A stretch of 64,000 bases of DNA from JBBRBB01 sp963830175 (GTDB lineage: Bacteria; Bacteroidota; Bacteroidia; Chitinophagales; Chitinophagaceae), in the NCBI GenBank assembly GCA_963830175.1, contig CAWHKV010000002.1:620001-684000 (forward strand), given 5' to 3'. Made by a program: the position numbers and the translations under genes. Below the pieces are notes generated by a model. The model did not search any database and had not been told where the DNA came from. It was given only the letters and a program-made list of their open reading frames with translations. Below are positions 9,121 to 19,085 of the stretch, piece after piece (the first letter of the stretch is position 1; each line of letters opens with the position of its first letter).

Positions 9121-10159
9121 TTTAAATAGGTCTTAGGCAACGTGTACATATATTTAAGCCAGCGTAAAATATTTGAAGGCTTTTGCATGTCGCAAATTAT
9201 TTCTTTTCTTGTTAAGGAAGCAATGTGTAAGGGCCTGCCTTTTTCTTTCTCCAGGTTTATGAAGTGGTCAAGCGCTACAACGCCTCTTGAAATTATAAAA
9301 TTCATTACGATGCAAAATTCTGTTTTGTTTTTCTTTGTATAAGGCAGTGCATAAATAAGGCGGTAACATTCCGCAACACGGTCCATGTATTTTTTCTTTA
9401 ATGCTGAAAAATCCGTACACCGGTTGGGAAGCGTATAAATGCCATCAGGCACATCTTTATGCATATCAAAAATATCATTCGCCAGTTGCATTAAGCTACC
9501 TACGTAAAACAACGCCTGCCACATTTCAGGCGATGCCTTTTTTAAGGTTTCATGATAAATAATTACAGAATACCCACCTTTTGCATATGTAATGCGTTCT
9601 ATTTCTTCATCTGTTATTAATGGGTTGGTTTGTTTTATGGTTTCAATCTGAATTTCAAAAACATTTTTGGAAGCATTCGAGGTATGCAACCCTGTCAGGC
9701 ACATGATGAAGTAAATAAGACTGAATTTCCTTCGCAACTTTTGCTGAAAAGTTTTGTGCCTCATATGCTTCAGGGTTGTATGTAAGCAGGCGTATTTCAT
9801 CCACATGCAATTTGTCAATATCAAACAGATCATCGCCAACCGGCGTTAAAATGCCAAAAAGTGTTACACGCTTTCTTTCTTCATAAGTAAATGGCTCATT
9901 ATACAATTTTTTGTAGGATGCTGCAAGCACTGCAGGAATAAAAAGCCCGTAATAGTTTTTTATCTTTTCGACCTGGCCTTTATGAAAATGCCCGTTGATA
10001 TTTTTTCTGCAGATCCTCTACATACTTCATTAAAAAGGCATTGATGAATTTTCGTTGCTGCTGTATGCTTGCATACAAACGCCTGAATGATCTTATGTAA
10101 ATGGGAAAAGTCAACACCCAAAAATAAAAAGGGTGAGCGGTAATAATGAATTCCTTCAC
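9117..10159 (-). CDS. Class I isoprenoid biosynthesis enzyme (isoprenoid-synthase fold), two frameshifts
   Basis: Three overlapping frames together encode one protein of about 345 residues. From a GTG at 10159 (MKEFIITAHPFYFW) the frame breaks in an A6 run (10001-10006 on the minus strand), continues in the frame of 9930-9655, and breaks again at A/T runs near 9657-9668 (FQKCF then EIQIETIKQ). Removing one base at each point gives a seamless helical protein. It carries an Asp-rich DDLFD (9820-9834) and NDIFDMHKDVPDGIYTLPN (from 9479 downward), matching the DDxxD and NSE-like diphosphate-binding motifs of class I isoprenoid synthases. The substrate is probably a prenyl diphosphate. The stop overlaps the next start (ATGA), showing translational coupling. 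The GTG start is weak: it abuts a terminator. Confidence 0.7.
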
Positions 10160-10194
10160 AAAAAAAGCCGGACTTTTTTATGCCGGCTTTTTTT
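10160..10194. terminator. Bidirectional-looking terminator downstream of the delta-60 repeat gene
   Basis: A7-GCCGG (10160-10171) pairs with CCGGC-T7 (10183-10194). On the minus strand it follows the delta-60 repeat gene stop and ends in a T run. It immediately precedes the proposed GTG start of the isoprenoid gene, so that gene's promoter would have to overlap it or its true start lies further in. Confidence 0.85.
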
Positions 10195-10208
10195 AAATAA
10201 ATAAACGC

Positions 10209-12071
10209 TTATTGTTTTATGAATTGAAACGACTGAGTCTTTTCTTTTTGTGTTACCTGCAGATAATACGTTCCCTGTTTTAGCGTGGAAACATTCAATT
10301 CATATGAGGTGCCGTTTGCAATAACTTTTCTCAAAACATTTCCCTGTGAATTGATGATTGTTAATGTGGTTTTGTTGCCTGCACTTAAACCTTCTACATG
10401 CAGCACATCTTTTACAGGATTGGGATACACTTTTACAAGACTGTTGTTGCCATTGTAATACACCACATCTGAATACACCGTGCTGCCATTTTTATTTACG
10501 GCTGCAATGCGGTAGTAGGTGCTGGGTTGTGCATTGCTTACTGCATAATTGTAAACCTGCTGCTGGCTGTTGGCTGTTGGTTGATGGCTGGCAGCTTTTG
10601 CACTTACTCTTTTTTGTTCTGTAAAGATTGTACCGTTGCTGCTGCTTTGTATGCTGTAATAGTTTACGCTGCTGTTATTGGTACTGTACCATGCAAGACC
10701 TTCACTACTGAGCCATGATTTAATTTTTGTAATGAGGGCGTTTTCTGTTTTATCGCCAATATATCTTACTAATGAAAAATAATTAGGGCTTTCATCGAAT
10801 GATGATAATCCGGTTAAGACGATTTTTCCGTCAGGCTGTAAAACCGAAGAATTTGCATCATCATATAATTGCAAATCGGTTACAACCTTTCCGTTTATGC
10901 CAAAGCTTGAATCCAGCTTGCCATCGGGCAGGCAACGTGCAAGTGCAAAATCTGAAGTTGCATGAAAGGAGGTATAGGCATTTCCGGTTATAATAATCTT
11001 GCTGTTAGATTGCAGTAAAACTGATTTGCCCTCTGAATAATTATTAAACTTGATAGTTACTTTACCTGCGCTTCCAAAATTTGCATCGGTAGAACCATCT
11101 TCATTGTATCTCACAAGTGCCATGTTGCCGTTAGTAAAAAATCTGTTGGCAACGCCGGCTGCAATAATCTTTCCATCTTTTTGTAATAAAATATCATGAA
11201 TTTCTTCGGCGTTTGGGCCATAATCTGTTATCACCATTCCATTATGGCCGAAAGAGGCATCCATGCTTCCATCTGGCAGGTAACGCGCAAGGGCAAACTT
11301 GGGGCTTACATCATTTCCATCTCTGCCACTGCGGCCACCTGCTACAATTCTGCCATCATTCTGCAGGGCTAAAGCATTTACAACTTCATCCTGAGAGTTA
11401 TTTAACCCTGTAACTACTTTACCCTCATCTCCGAAAGAAGCATCTGTTTTTCCATCGGGCATATAGCGAAGTATAAGAAAGTCTTTGAAAAGCTCCAATG
11501 GTTGCCCGAATGGGTTAGCAGAATATCCGCCCACCAAAATTTTTCCATCATCCTGTAAGACAAGGGCAAAAGCCTCTTCAATTTTGTCAAAATCTACTTC
11601 TATCTTACCGCTTTCCCCGAAAGCTGCATCTAATGTGCCGTCTGGCAGATAACGGGCAATAAGAATATTCCAGTCGGTAATTTCATTTCCCTCTCCATCG
11701 TCAAAATTTTTATCAAAATAATGGCCTGCAGCAACAATTTTATTGTCCGTCTGAATAGCAATGGCAAAGATTTCCTGAAATTTATGATTAAAATCCGTTA
11801 CTACCTGTCCATTAGTGCCAAAAGAAGTATCAACGTTCCCATTACTAAGATACCTGGTCAACAAAAAGCCACCTCCTACAAGTTGTAAATCTGTTCCGGC
11901 TGATACAATCTTCCCATTCCTTTGTAATGCGCTTGCATAATTTATTCGGGTAACTGATGTTTGTATAAGTGTCTTGCCATTATTGCCAAATGTTTCATCT
12001 AATGTGCCGGGCTGCGTGAAAGCATCAGAAAAAAATAATGAAGTAATTAATAAAAAAGTAATTGTTTTCAT
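10209..12071 (-). CDS. Delta-60 repeat protein with T9SS C-terminal sorting domain
   Basis: A 620-residue secreted protein. A signal peptide (to about residue 19) precedes seven delta-60 repeats, each with an [LVTM]D-x-[ST/A/N]FG-x-x-G-K/M-V core: LDETFGNNG, VDTSFGTNG, LDAAFGESG, TDASFGDEG, MDASFGHNG, TDANFGSAG and LDSSFGING. Seven repeats suggest a closed seven-bladed propeller. A beta-rich region (about 450-540) follows, then a type IX sorting domain (VYPNPVKDVLHVEGL, GTYYLQVTQ). Such proteins are exported to the surface by T9SS; the ligand is unknown. It is a monocistronic minus-strand gene with its own terminator. Confidence 0.92.
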   Translation of the reverse strand: MKTITFLLITSLFFSDAFTQPGTLDETFGNNGKTLIQTSVTRINYASALQRNGKIVSAGTDLQLVGGGFLLTRYLSNGNVDTSFGTNGQVVTDFNHKFQEIFAIAIQTDNKIVAAGHYFDKNFDDGEGNEITDWNILIARYLPDGTLDAAFGESGKIEVDFDKIEEAFALVLQDDGKILVGGYSANPFGQPLELFKDFLILRYMPDGKTDASFGDEGKVVTGLNNSQDEVVNALALQNDGRIVAGGRSGRDGNDVSPKFALARYLPDGSMDASFGHNGMVITDYGPNAEEIHDILLQKDGKIIAAGVANRFFTNGNMALVRYNEDGSTDANFGSAGKVTIKFNNYSEGKSVLLQSNSKIIITGNAYTSFHATSDFALARCLPDGKLDSSFGINGKVVTDLQLYDDANSSVLQPDGKIVLTGLSSFDESPNYFSLVRYIGDKTENALITKIKSWLSSEGLAWYSTNNSSVNYYSIQSSSNGTIFTEQKRVSAKAASHQPTANSQQQVYNYAVSNAQPSTYYRIAAVNKNGSTVYSDVVYYNGNNSLVKVYPNPVKDVLHVEGLSAGNKTTLTIINSQGNVLRKVIANGTSYELNVSTLKQGTYYLQVTQKEKTQSFQFIKQ

Positions 12072-12521
12072 GATATAAGTTTTAAAAAATTAATTCTTAT
12101 TGTTCATTGCAATCTATATCTGCGCAGTTTGCACTTTCATAATCATCAGCGGTATTATCCGTATTGCAGTTACCGTCATCGTGCCTATTGTTTTTACAGT
12201 TAACAAACAGATTTTTTCCTAAGGTTTCGTTGCGGGAAACAGACTGAAAAAAAGTAGCGCATCGCTGAACTATATACCTGTACACCTCTGCTTGTATAAA
12301 GTTTTCATGATACCAGGGTTTTTGGTTTCAGAAGGCAGTATAAACGTAGCAAATAAAGTTTAAGAAACAAATACCTCTCTCGTTTGCAGTAATCACATGC
12401 TCAAGGTGCAGAAAAAAAGATGTCAATTACCATGATCGCCGGGAAAAACATTTTACGGTTGTCTTAATACCATTCTTCCCAATTTCATATAAAACTTAGC
12501 TTTGCGCATAAATTAATAACG
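12072..12521. other. 450-base intergenic region with a small doubtful ORF and the pruA promoter
   Basis: No convincing gene is seen. On the minus strand a 62-codon frame (12097-12285) ends in a Cys/Asn/Asp-rich stretch (NCNTDNTADD, then CADIDC) that could be a real small protein, an exon-like remnant of a metal-binding MopE-type segment, or chance. The rest is AT-rich. The right end holds a Bacteroidota -7 element for pruA. The upstream promoter of the delta-60 gene must also lie here but was not identified. Confidence 0.5.
12497..12504 (+). promoter_or_regulatory. Bacteroidota -7 promoter element before pruA
   Basis: TAGCTTTG matches the TAnnTTTG consensus and lies 17 bases before the pruA ATG. 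No clear TTG is found at the expected -33 distance, so the call rests on the -7 box alone. Confidence 0.4.
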
Positions 12522-14154
12522 ATGAGCTTAGGATATTTTAATTACCCCATGCCCGCCAATGAACCTGTGCAGCAATACGGCGCGGGCTCCCCGGAAAGGG
12601 CTGCCATTAGAAAGGTTTTAAAAGAGTTAAAGGGAAAGCAAATTGAAGTGCCCATGTATATTGGTGGCGAAGAAGTGCATACAGAAAAAAAGGTGGCGCT
12701 TCATCCGCCGCATGAGATCAGTCATACCCTTGGAAAATTTAGTATGGGCGATGAAAGCCATGTACATGCGGCCATAAATGCTGCATTGCAGGCAAGAGAA
12801 TCGTGGGGCAATATGCCCTGGGAAGACAGGGCGCATATATTCTTAAAAGCAGCTGACCTTTTGGCAACAAAATATCGCTATCATATTAATGCCTGCACCA
12901 TGCTGGGCCAGAGTAAAAATATTTACCAGGCAGAAATTGATGCGGCATGCGAACTGATAGATTTTCTTCGGTTCAACGTGCATTTTTTAAGTGAGATTTA
13001 TAAGCAGCAACCCATTTCTTCACCCGGTATGCACAACCGCACCGAGTGGAGACCGCTGGAAGGTTTTGTGCTGGCAATCACTCCGTTCAATTTCACTGCT
13101 ATCGGCGGCAATTTGCCAACCAGTGCAGCCATGTGCGGAAACGTGGTTGTTTGGAAGCCTGCCAATACACAGGTATATGCTGCACAAATGTTCATGCGCA
13201 TTTTAATAGAAGCAGGTTTGCCTGCCGGGGTAATTAACCTGGTGTATGTAGATGGTCCGACTATTGGTAAGGTATGTTTTGCGCACCGTGATTTTGCAGG
13301 TGTGCATTTCACAGGTTCTACCGGCGTATTTAATTTTATGTGGAAGACCATTGGAGAAAATGCTGCCCTGTTATAAATCGTATCCAAGAATTGTGGGGGA
13401 GACCGGTGGAAAGGATTTCGTGATGGTGCACAAAAGCGCGAATGTAGATGCCACAGTTGTTGCATTGGCACGAGGTGCTTTTGAATTCCAGGGACAGAAA
13501 TGTTCTGCTGCTTCAAGGGCTTATCTTCCTTCTAATATTGCAGATGAAATAAAAGAAAAATTAGTTGCCACATTAAAGACCATGAAGATGGGAACGGTGG
13601 AAGACCTGGGAAATTTTATTAATGCAGTTATTGATGAAAAAAGCTTTGATAACATAACCAGGTATATTGATAATGCAGCAAAAGATCCCAATGCTAAGAT
13701 CATTGCGGGTGGAAAGTATGATAAGGGTAAAGGCTACTTTATTGAGCCTACGGTTATTGAGGCAAAAGATCCAAAATATGTAAGCATGTGCGAAGAGATT
13801 TTCGGACCTGTTTTAACCATACATGTGTATGATGCAGATAAGTTTGAAGAAACCCTGGAACTGCTCGATAACACCTCTCCATATGCGCTTACGGGTTCCA
13901 TCATTGCCCATGACCGCGACGCCATTATTTTAGCGACCAATAAACTCAGGCATGCTGCCGGAAATTTTTATATTAATGATAAACCAACGGGGGCAGTTGT
14001 TGGTCAGCAGCCTTTTGGTGGCGCCCGTGCAAGCGGCACAAACGATAAGGCAGGCAGCATGATAAACCTGTACCGCTGGCTAAGTGCCCGAACAATTAAA
14101 GAAACCTTTAATCCGCCCGTAGATTATAAGTATCCGTTTATGGATAAAGATTGA
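12522..14154 (+). CDS. pruA: L-glutamate gamma-semialdehyde (delta-1-pyrroline-5-carboxylate) dehydrogenase, frameshifted
   Basis: The product oxidises P5C/glutamate semialdehyde to glutamate with NAD+, the second step of proline catabolism. The first frame (12522-13376) runs from MSLGYFNYPMPANEPV through the Rossmann region (ITPFNFTAIGGNLPTS, HFTGSTGVF) and ends at TAA after KTIGENAAL. The second frame carries YKSYPRIVGETGGKDF with the catalytic Glu region, then FEFQGQKCSAASRAYLP with the catalytic Cys (codon 13501-13503), and stops at 14154. Deleting one T of the TT at 13371-13372 restores GENAALYKSYPRIVGETGG, the expected family sequence, giving about 543 residues. This is a single-codon-position frameshift in a housekeeping enzyme, so sequence error is likely. 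No putA/proline dehydrogenase lies next to it. Confidence 0.93.
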
Positions 14155-14386
14155 TTTTTTAAAAGTCTTTTTTCTTATGATGTGGTGATTATTTTCCATC
14201 ATCATATCATTTATTTATTCAGATTCGAAGAGGTGGCGATGGCATGAAATTTATATTTAGTTTTCAATAAAAACTATTTATCCACTAAACATTGCTTATG
14301 TCAATTAACTAACTTTAGTTTCTTTAAATTGCTCTTCCAAATGCTAACAGATTTATGTCAATGACCTATTAACAACTTAAAATTTT

Positions 14387-17300
14387 ATGCAAAACGAACA
14401 ATGCTTATTTCACGGCGGAAATAGATCTATTGTTATGTCTGCCGTTTGTACTCTTGCATTTTTTATTTCAACCTTTTATTTTTCTCCGGCATTTTCTCAA
14501 ACAACTTTCACCGTAACAGGAACTGTTACCGGGGCCAATAACACGCCTTTGCAGGGAGTAAGTGTTGTAGAGAAAGCCTCAGCACGGGGAACCATCACTA
14601 ATCAAAATGGATATTTCTCCTTACCGGTTTCGAGCTCAAACGGCACGCTGGTAATAGATTATGTTGGGTACACAACCCAGGAAATCCCGATAGCCGGCAG
14701 AACCAATGTAACAATTTCACTTGCACAGGGTGAGAATATTATGAATGATGTGGTGGTGATCGGTTATCAAACCGTAAGAAAGAGAGATCTTACAGGTGCC
14801 ACTTCAATTGTAGATGTAGAACAACTAAATAAAAACACCACCAGCACCGTTGCTGAAGCACTGCAGGGGTTGGCAGCAGGTGTTTCGGTTAAAACAAATG
14901 GGGAACCGGGTGGCGGAGCGAAGATCGATATTCGCGGAACAGGTACATTCGGTCGCAATAATCCATTATATGTTATTGATGGAATGCTGAGTGATGCTAC
15001 GCCAGATTTTAACCCGAATGATATTGAAACCATTCAGATATTAAAAGATGCATCTGCCGCAGCCATTTATGGTTCCCGCGCTGCGAATGGTGTAATCATT
15101 ATTACCACAAAAAAAGGCAAACAGGGTCCATTGGTTATCGGCGGTAATGTAAAATATGGGTACCAACAGTTTCATAAGCGTTGGGACCTGATGAACAGCA
15201 CCCAGTATGCTGCGCTTAATAAACAGGCTTACATAAATTCAGGGTTTACACCACCGGCCAGTTCAGACGCGGAATTTAATCCGGCAATTAATACAGACTG
15301 GCAGGATCTGATGATGAAAGATGGAAGCACACAGGATTACATGCTAAGTCTTTCTGGCGGAAGTAATACAGCTACCTATTATTTATCGGGCGATTACTTT
15401 AAAAATTCAGGAACACTTATAGATAATAGTTTTGAAAGGGCAGGGGTTAGGTTAAATACAACCGGCCAGCGCGGTAGGTTTAAAGTAGGTGAAAATGTTT
15501 ATCTCTCTTACACCCACACCGACCCTGCGGAAGGCAACGTTTTTCTCGATATGTTAAGCATGCCCCCAACTATGCCGGTTCGCGATACCAGCCGTTATTA
15601 CGATGCTGTAGAAAATCCGCAGGCATGGTCTTATGGAGATCCCCAATACGCAAATACTTTCGGCACCAATACATATGCGTTAAACCAGTTGAGGCAAACA
15701 GATCTCACATTTTACAAAGTGCGTGGAAATGCCTTTGTTGAATTTAGGATTTTTGACTTTCTAAATTACAAGTATAATGCGGGCATAGAAGCCAGTTTTG
15801 ATTATGTAAAACAAGACCAGTTACCGGGTAGAATAAGGCAGGGAACACCTTATATGCGCCCAACATTAAATGAAAGCAGAAACAATTTTCTTTCATTTTT
15901 AAATGAGCATACCCTGAATTTTGATAAGCAGTTTGGCGATCATAAAATAAGTGCTGTTGCGGGTATAAGCAGCCAGACTTTTAAAGTAAATACGCTTGAT
16001 ATTCAGAAAATAGATTTAGCAGCTTATTCGGGAGAATATTATTTTGTTCCCGGGCAATCCGGTACACCGGTAGTAGGTGGCGGCATTTACAAATGGGCAA
16101 ACCTCGGTTACCTGGGTCGCGTAAATTACAGTTATGCTGACAAATATTTACTAAGTGGAACCATTCGCAGGGATGCTGATACCAGGTTTGGACCTGCTAA
16201 CCGTTGGGGAACATTTCCTGCTATTTCAGGAGCATGGCGTGTGAGCAAAGAAAGTTTCTTTAATGTAAATGCCATCAACGACCTGAAGTTCAGGGCTTCT
16301 TATGGAGAACTGGGTAATAGTGAAATCTTAAGTCCGTTTCAATATGCGGGTAACATCAGTGCATTTCCGCGTTATGTATTTGGAACCAACCAAACCATTA
16401 CACCTGGCGCAACAAATATCGCACTCGCTAATCCTGACCTGAGATGGGAAACAAAGAAGACCACTAATATCGGTATGGATATGACGTTGTTCAATAATCG
16501 CTTTACTACATCAGTTGATTATTTTATTATTAAAACCTCAGATGTATTGGTAAACCTGCCTATTCCATTAACCACGGGTAATGCAGGTGGCAACCCTCCG
16601 GTAAATGCAGCTTCTTTAGAAAACAAAGGGTTTGAATTTACGGGCACCTATCATTCAGCAAAAAATCCTTTTTCATGGAACCTGTCTGCCAATGTAACGG
16701 TAATAAAAAACAAGGTTACAAGTTTGGGTGATATCGGAGATAAGTTATACATACAATTGGGGGATACACGCACACTCTCCGGTCAGCCAATAGGTGTATG
16801 GTATGTAATGAAAACCGATGGCATTTTCCAGACCCAGGAACAAATAGACGCTTATAGAAACAAAGATGGTGAACTGATAGAACCATGGGCAAAACCAGGC
16901 GATATTAAATATGTGGATGTGGATGGTGATGGCGAAATAAATTTTGATAAGGACCGCACTTTTAGCGGAACCCCGTGGCCCGATTTGGAAGCAGGTTTGG
17001 TATGGGATGCATCTTATAAAGGATTCTCTTTTTCAATGCAATGGTATGGTGTATTTGGCAATACTGTATATAACCGGCCATTGTATAACCTCGATAAGTT
17101 GGGACCATCAGACGACCAGGCTTACCGTGCCGGCATTCAACCATGGACCCCAGAAAATCACAGCACAGAATTGCCACGCATTGGTCATTCTACTTCCCAG
17201 CAACCCGATCAGGGTTTGGTATACAATGCCAATCCTCAATCTGACCGCTGGCTTGAAGATGGGTCTTATGTAAGACTAAGGAACCTGGAATTAGGGTATG

Positions 17301-17500
17301 ATTTTTCATTAACTATGTTAGACAGGATCGGGTTTAAAACCGGGCGTATATATGTTAGCGGTCAAAACCTCATCACCATAACAAAATACAAAGGACTGGA
17401 TCCGGATATTACCGGTCCAAATATTTTTGAGAGAGGTTTGGATTATGGTCAGTATCCGCCATTGCGCATTTATTCTGTAGGTCTTCAATTTGGTTTTTAA
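14387..17500 (+). CDS. susC: SusC/RagA-family TonB-linked outer membrane transporter
   Basis: A 1037-residue outer-membrane beta-barrel. A signal peptide (about 1-38, ending PAFSQ) is followed by a carboxypeptidase-regulatory-like domain (about 42-120: VTGTVTGANNTPLQGVSV, DYVGYTTQEI), the TonB plug (about 130-240, with PLYVIDG and ILKDASAAAIYGSRAANGVI) and the 22-strand barrel ending in an aromatic residue (VGLQFGF). It imports oligosaccharides with the SusD lipoprotein encoded 21 bases downstream. It is the first gene of the utilization locus that runs to 24454. The 232-base leader has no clear regulator gene or conserved operator that I can recognise. The gene symbol is a family name, not evidence for starch. 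Confidence 0.96.
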   Translation: MQNEQCLFHGGNRSIVMSAVCTLAFFISTFYFSPAFSQTTFTVTGTVTGANNTPLQGVSVVEKASARGTITNQNGYFSLPVSSSNGTLVIDYVGYTTQEIPIAGRTNVTISLAQGENIMNDVVVIGYQTVRKRDLTGATSIVDVEQLNKNTTSTVAEALQGLAAGVSVKTNGEPGGGAKIDIRGTGTFGRNNPLYVIDGMLSDATPDFNPNDIETIQILKDASAAAIYGSRAANGVIIITTKKGKQGPLVIGGNVKYGYQQFHKRWDLMNSTQYAALNKQAYINSGFTPPASSDAEFNPAINTDWQDLMMKDGSTQDYMLSLSGGSNTATYYLSGDYFKNSGTLIDNSFERAGVRLNTTGQRGRFKVGENVYLSYTHTDPAEGNVFLDMLSMPPTMPVRDTSRYYDAVENPQAWSYGDPQYANTFGTNTYALNQLRQTDLTFYKVRGNAFVEFRIFDFLNYKYNAGIEASFDYVKQDQLPGRIRQGTPYMRPTLNESRNNFLSFLNEHTLNFDKQFGDHKISAVAGISSQTFKVNTLDIQKIDLAAYSGEYYFVPGQSGTPVVGGGIYKWANLGYLGRVNYSYADKYLLSGTIRRDADTRFGPANRWGTFPAISGAWRVSKESFFNVNAINDLKFRASYGELGNSEILSPFQYAGNISAFPRYVFGTNQTITPGATNIALANPDLRWETKKTTNIGMDMTLFNNRFTTSVDYFIIKTSDVLVNLPIPLTTGNAGGNPPVNAASLENKGFEFTGTYHSAKNPFSWNLSANVTVIKNKVTSLGDIGDKLYIQLGDTRTLSGQPIGVWYVMKTDGIFQTQEQIDAYRNKDGELIEPWAKPGDIKYVDVDGDGEINFDKDRTFSGTPWPDLEAGLVWDASYKGFSFSMQWYGVFGNTVYNRPLYNLDKLGPSDDQAYRAGIQPWTPENHSTELPRIGHSTSQQPDQGLVYNANPQSDRWLEDGSYVRLRNLELGYDFSLTMLDRIGFKTGRIYVSGQNLITITKYKGLDPDITGPNIFERGLDYGQYPPLRIYSVGLQFGF

Positions 17501-17521
17501 GCACCCTTTAATTTTAAAAAG

Positions 17522-19057
17522 ATGAATAGAAAATCAATTAATATTTTTTTAATCATAACAATGATGGCGGGTTTTACCGCCTGTAAAAAAACGCTTGATT
17601 TAACCAACCCCAACGGACCAGATGAATCTAATTTCTGGCAATCAGGGGAAGATGCATTGTTAGGCGTTAACGCCATTTATGGCAATAATTATAGAAATGG
17701 TTTATACCCCCGGTGGTTCGGTTTGCATTATGATGCAAGGTCTGATGATGGTTGGGGAAGCTCCGGTTGGGATCAAATTTTTACTGCTTCTAATTTTCTT
17801 ACAACGAATTATGATGCAGAACCCATAAACCGTACATGGGCACATTTATATCGTGGCATTTACCGTTGCAACCAGGTATTAGCAAATGTTCCCGCTATAC
17901 AAATGGACGAAGCATTAAAGAACAGGTACCTGGCTGAAGCAAAATTCTGGAGGGCTACCTACAACTTTAATCTTGTAGTATTATGGGGCAATGTTCCATT
18001 GATATTAAAACCTTCACTTCCTACAGATCTACCGACACAGGCAACACCTGAAGAAGTGTATGCGCAGGTAGAATCTGATTTAAATGAGGCGGTAAACAGC
18101 CTGCCGGCTTCCTACGAGGCAAGCAATGTAGGCCGCGTTACAAAAGGTGCGGCATATGCCATGCTGGGCAAGGTGTACATGCAACAACGCAAATGGGATC
18201 TGGCTAAAACTGCTTTGCAGTGGTTGGTTGAAGGTAGTGGCGCCGGTATTTATAACCTCGTAAGTAACTATGGCGATAACTTTTCTCCAAATACAGAAAA
18301 CAATGTGGAGTCAGTTTTAGAAATAAATTTTAAGGCGCAACAATCTGTAACTGATGAAGATGATCCAAATTCAAACGTAGGTAACCAAAGAGAACCATTT
18401 TTTGCTCCAAGCCCTCCCGGATTCAATGACCTTGAAATGCACCGCTGGGTTGTGTATGAATTTATGAAAGAAAATACAACTGCAGGGTCCCGTGATCCAC
18501 GCCTTGCAGAAACGGCAATTTTCGATTCTACAGATGTACGCGGACCGTATTACAGTATTTTCTGGGGCAGAAGTTTTGCCAGTTTATTATCACCTGCAGA
18601 TAAAAGGGTTTGGTATCGTAAATACACAAACGACCGCACCTCAACAGGAATAACTTTTGAGGGAGAAAAGAATTTTAGGGTTATTAGATATGCGGATGTG
18701 TTGCTGATGTATGCAGAATGTTTAAATGAACTTAATCAAACCTCGCAGGCATACCCTTATGTTGACAGGGTTCGCCAGCGTGCAGGGCTTGCAAAATTGT
18801 CTGATATACAACCTGGCATGTCCCAGGCAGATTTTAGAAAACAGATAGAACATGAGCGCATTACAGAACTTACCGGTGAAGACACCAGGTGGTTCGATCT
18901 GGCTCGCTGGGGATATTTTGATGATGCTGCAAAAATTGCTGAAATGAGTGCAAGGGATTTTGAGTTTGAAAATTTTGTTCCGGCAAAAAAATATTATCCT
19001 ATTCCACAATCTGAAATTGACATTAATCCAAATCTTGTTCAAAACCCAGGCTGGTAA
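17522..19057 (+). CDS. susD: SusD/RagB-family nutrient-binding outer membrane lipoprotein
   Basis: A 511-residue lipoprotein (MNRKSINIFL, lipobox FTAC at about residue 20, then KKTLDL). The body has the TPR-rich SusD fold: FWRATYNFNLVVLWGNVPLI, RVTKGAAYAMLGKVYMQ, and the C-terminal RYADVLLMYAECLNE and RITELTGEDTRWFDLARWG signatures. It caps the SusC pore at the cell surface and binds the glycan. It follows susC by 21 bases. Ligand specificity cannot be read from sequence; the co-encoded GH43 and GH5 enzymes point to a plant hemicellulose or arabinose/xylose-containing glycan. Confidence 0.96.
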   Translation: MNRKSINIFLIITMMAGFTACKKTLDLTNPNGPDESNFWQSGEDALLGVNAIYGNNYRNGLYPRWFGLHYDARSDDGWGSSGWDQIFTASNFLTTNYDAEPINRTWAHLYRGIYRCNQVLANVPAIQMDEALKNRYLAEAKFWRATYNFNLVVLWGNVPLILKPSLPTDLPTQATPEEVYAQVESDLNEAVNSLPASYEASNVGRVTKGAAYAMLGKVYMQQRKWDLAKTALQWLVEGSGAGIYNLVSNYGDNFSPNTENNVESVLEINFKAQQSVTDEDDPNSNVGNQREPFFAPSPPGFNDLEMHRWVVYEFMKENTTAGSRDPRLAETAIFDSTDVRGPYYSIFWGRSFASLLSPADKRVWYRKYTNDRTSTGITFEGEKNFRVIRYADVLLMYAECLNELNQTSQAYPYVDRVRQRAGLAKLSDIQPGMSQADFRKQIEHERITELTGEDTRWFDLARWGYFDDAAKIAEMSARDFEFENFVPAKKYYPIPQSEIDINPNLVQNPGW

Positions 19058-19085
19058 TTTAAGGCCGATGTATTAATTTAAGCGT

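Noticed and set aside
9996..10010. Programmed frameshift or transcriptional slippage at the A6 run of the isoprenoid gene
   Set aside because: Repair requires skipping one base (+1), not the -1 shift favoured at such runs, and the same gene has a second break elsewhere. Transcriptional slippage at A6 is possible but sequence error is simpler.
12998..13516. Long minus-strand frame (172 codons) opposite pruA
   Set aside because: Antisense shadow of the conserved pruA coding region, with basic, Pro/Cys-rich composition and no family match.
14155..14386. Promoter for the susC operon (TAACTTTA at 14310, TTG at 14292)
   Set aside because: The -7 box is off by one base and the 15-base spacer is too short for the consensus; not called.
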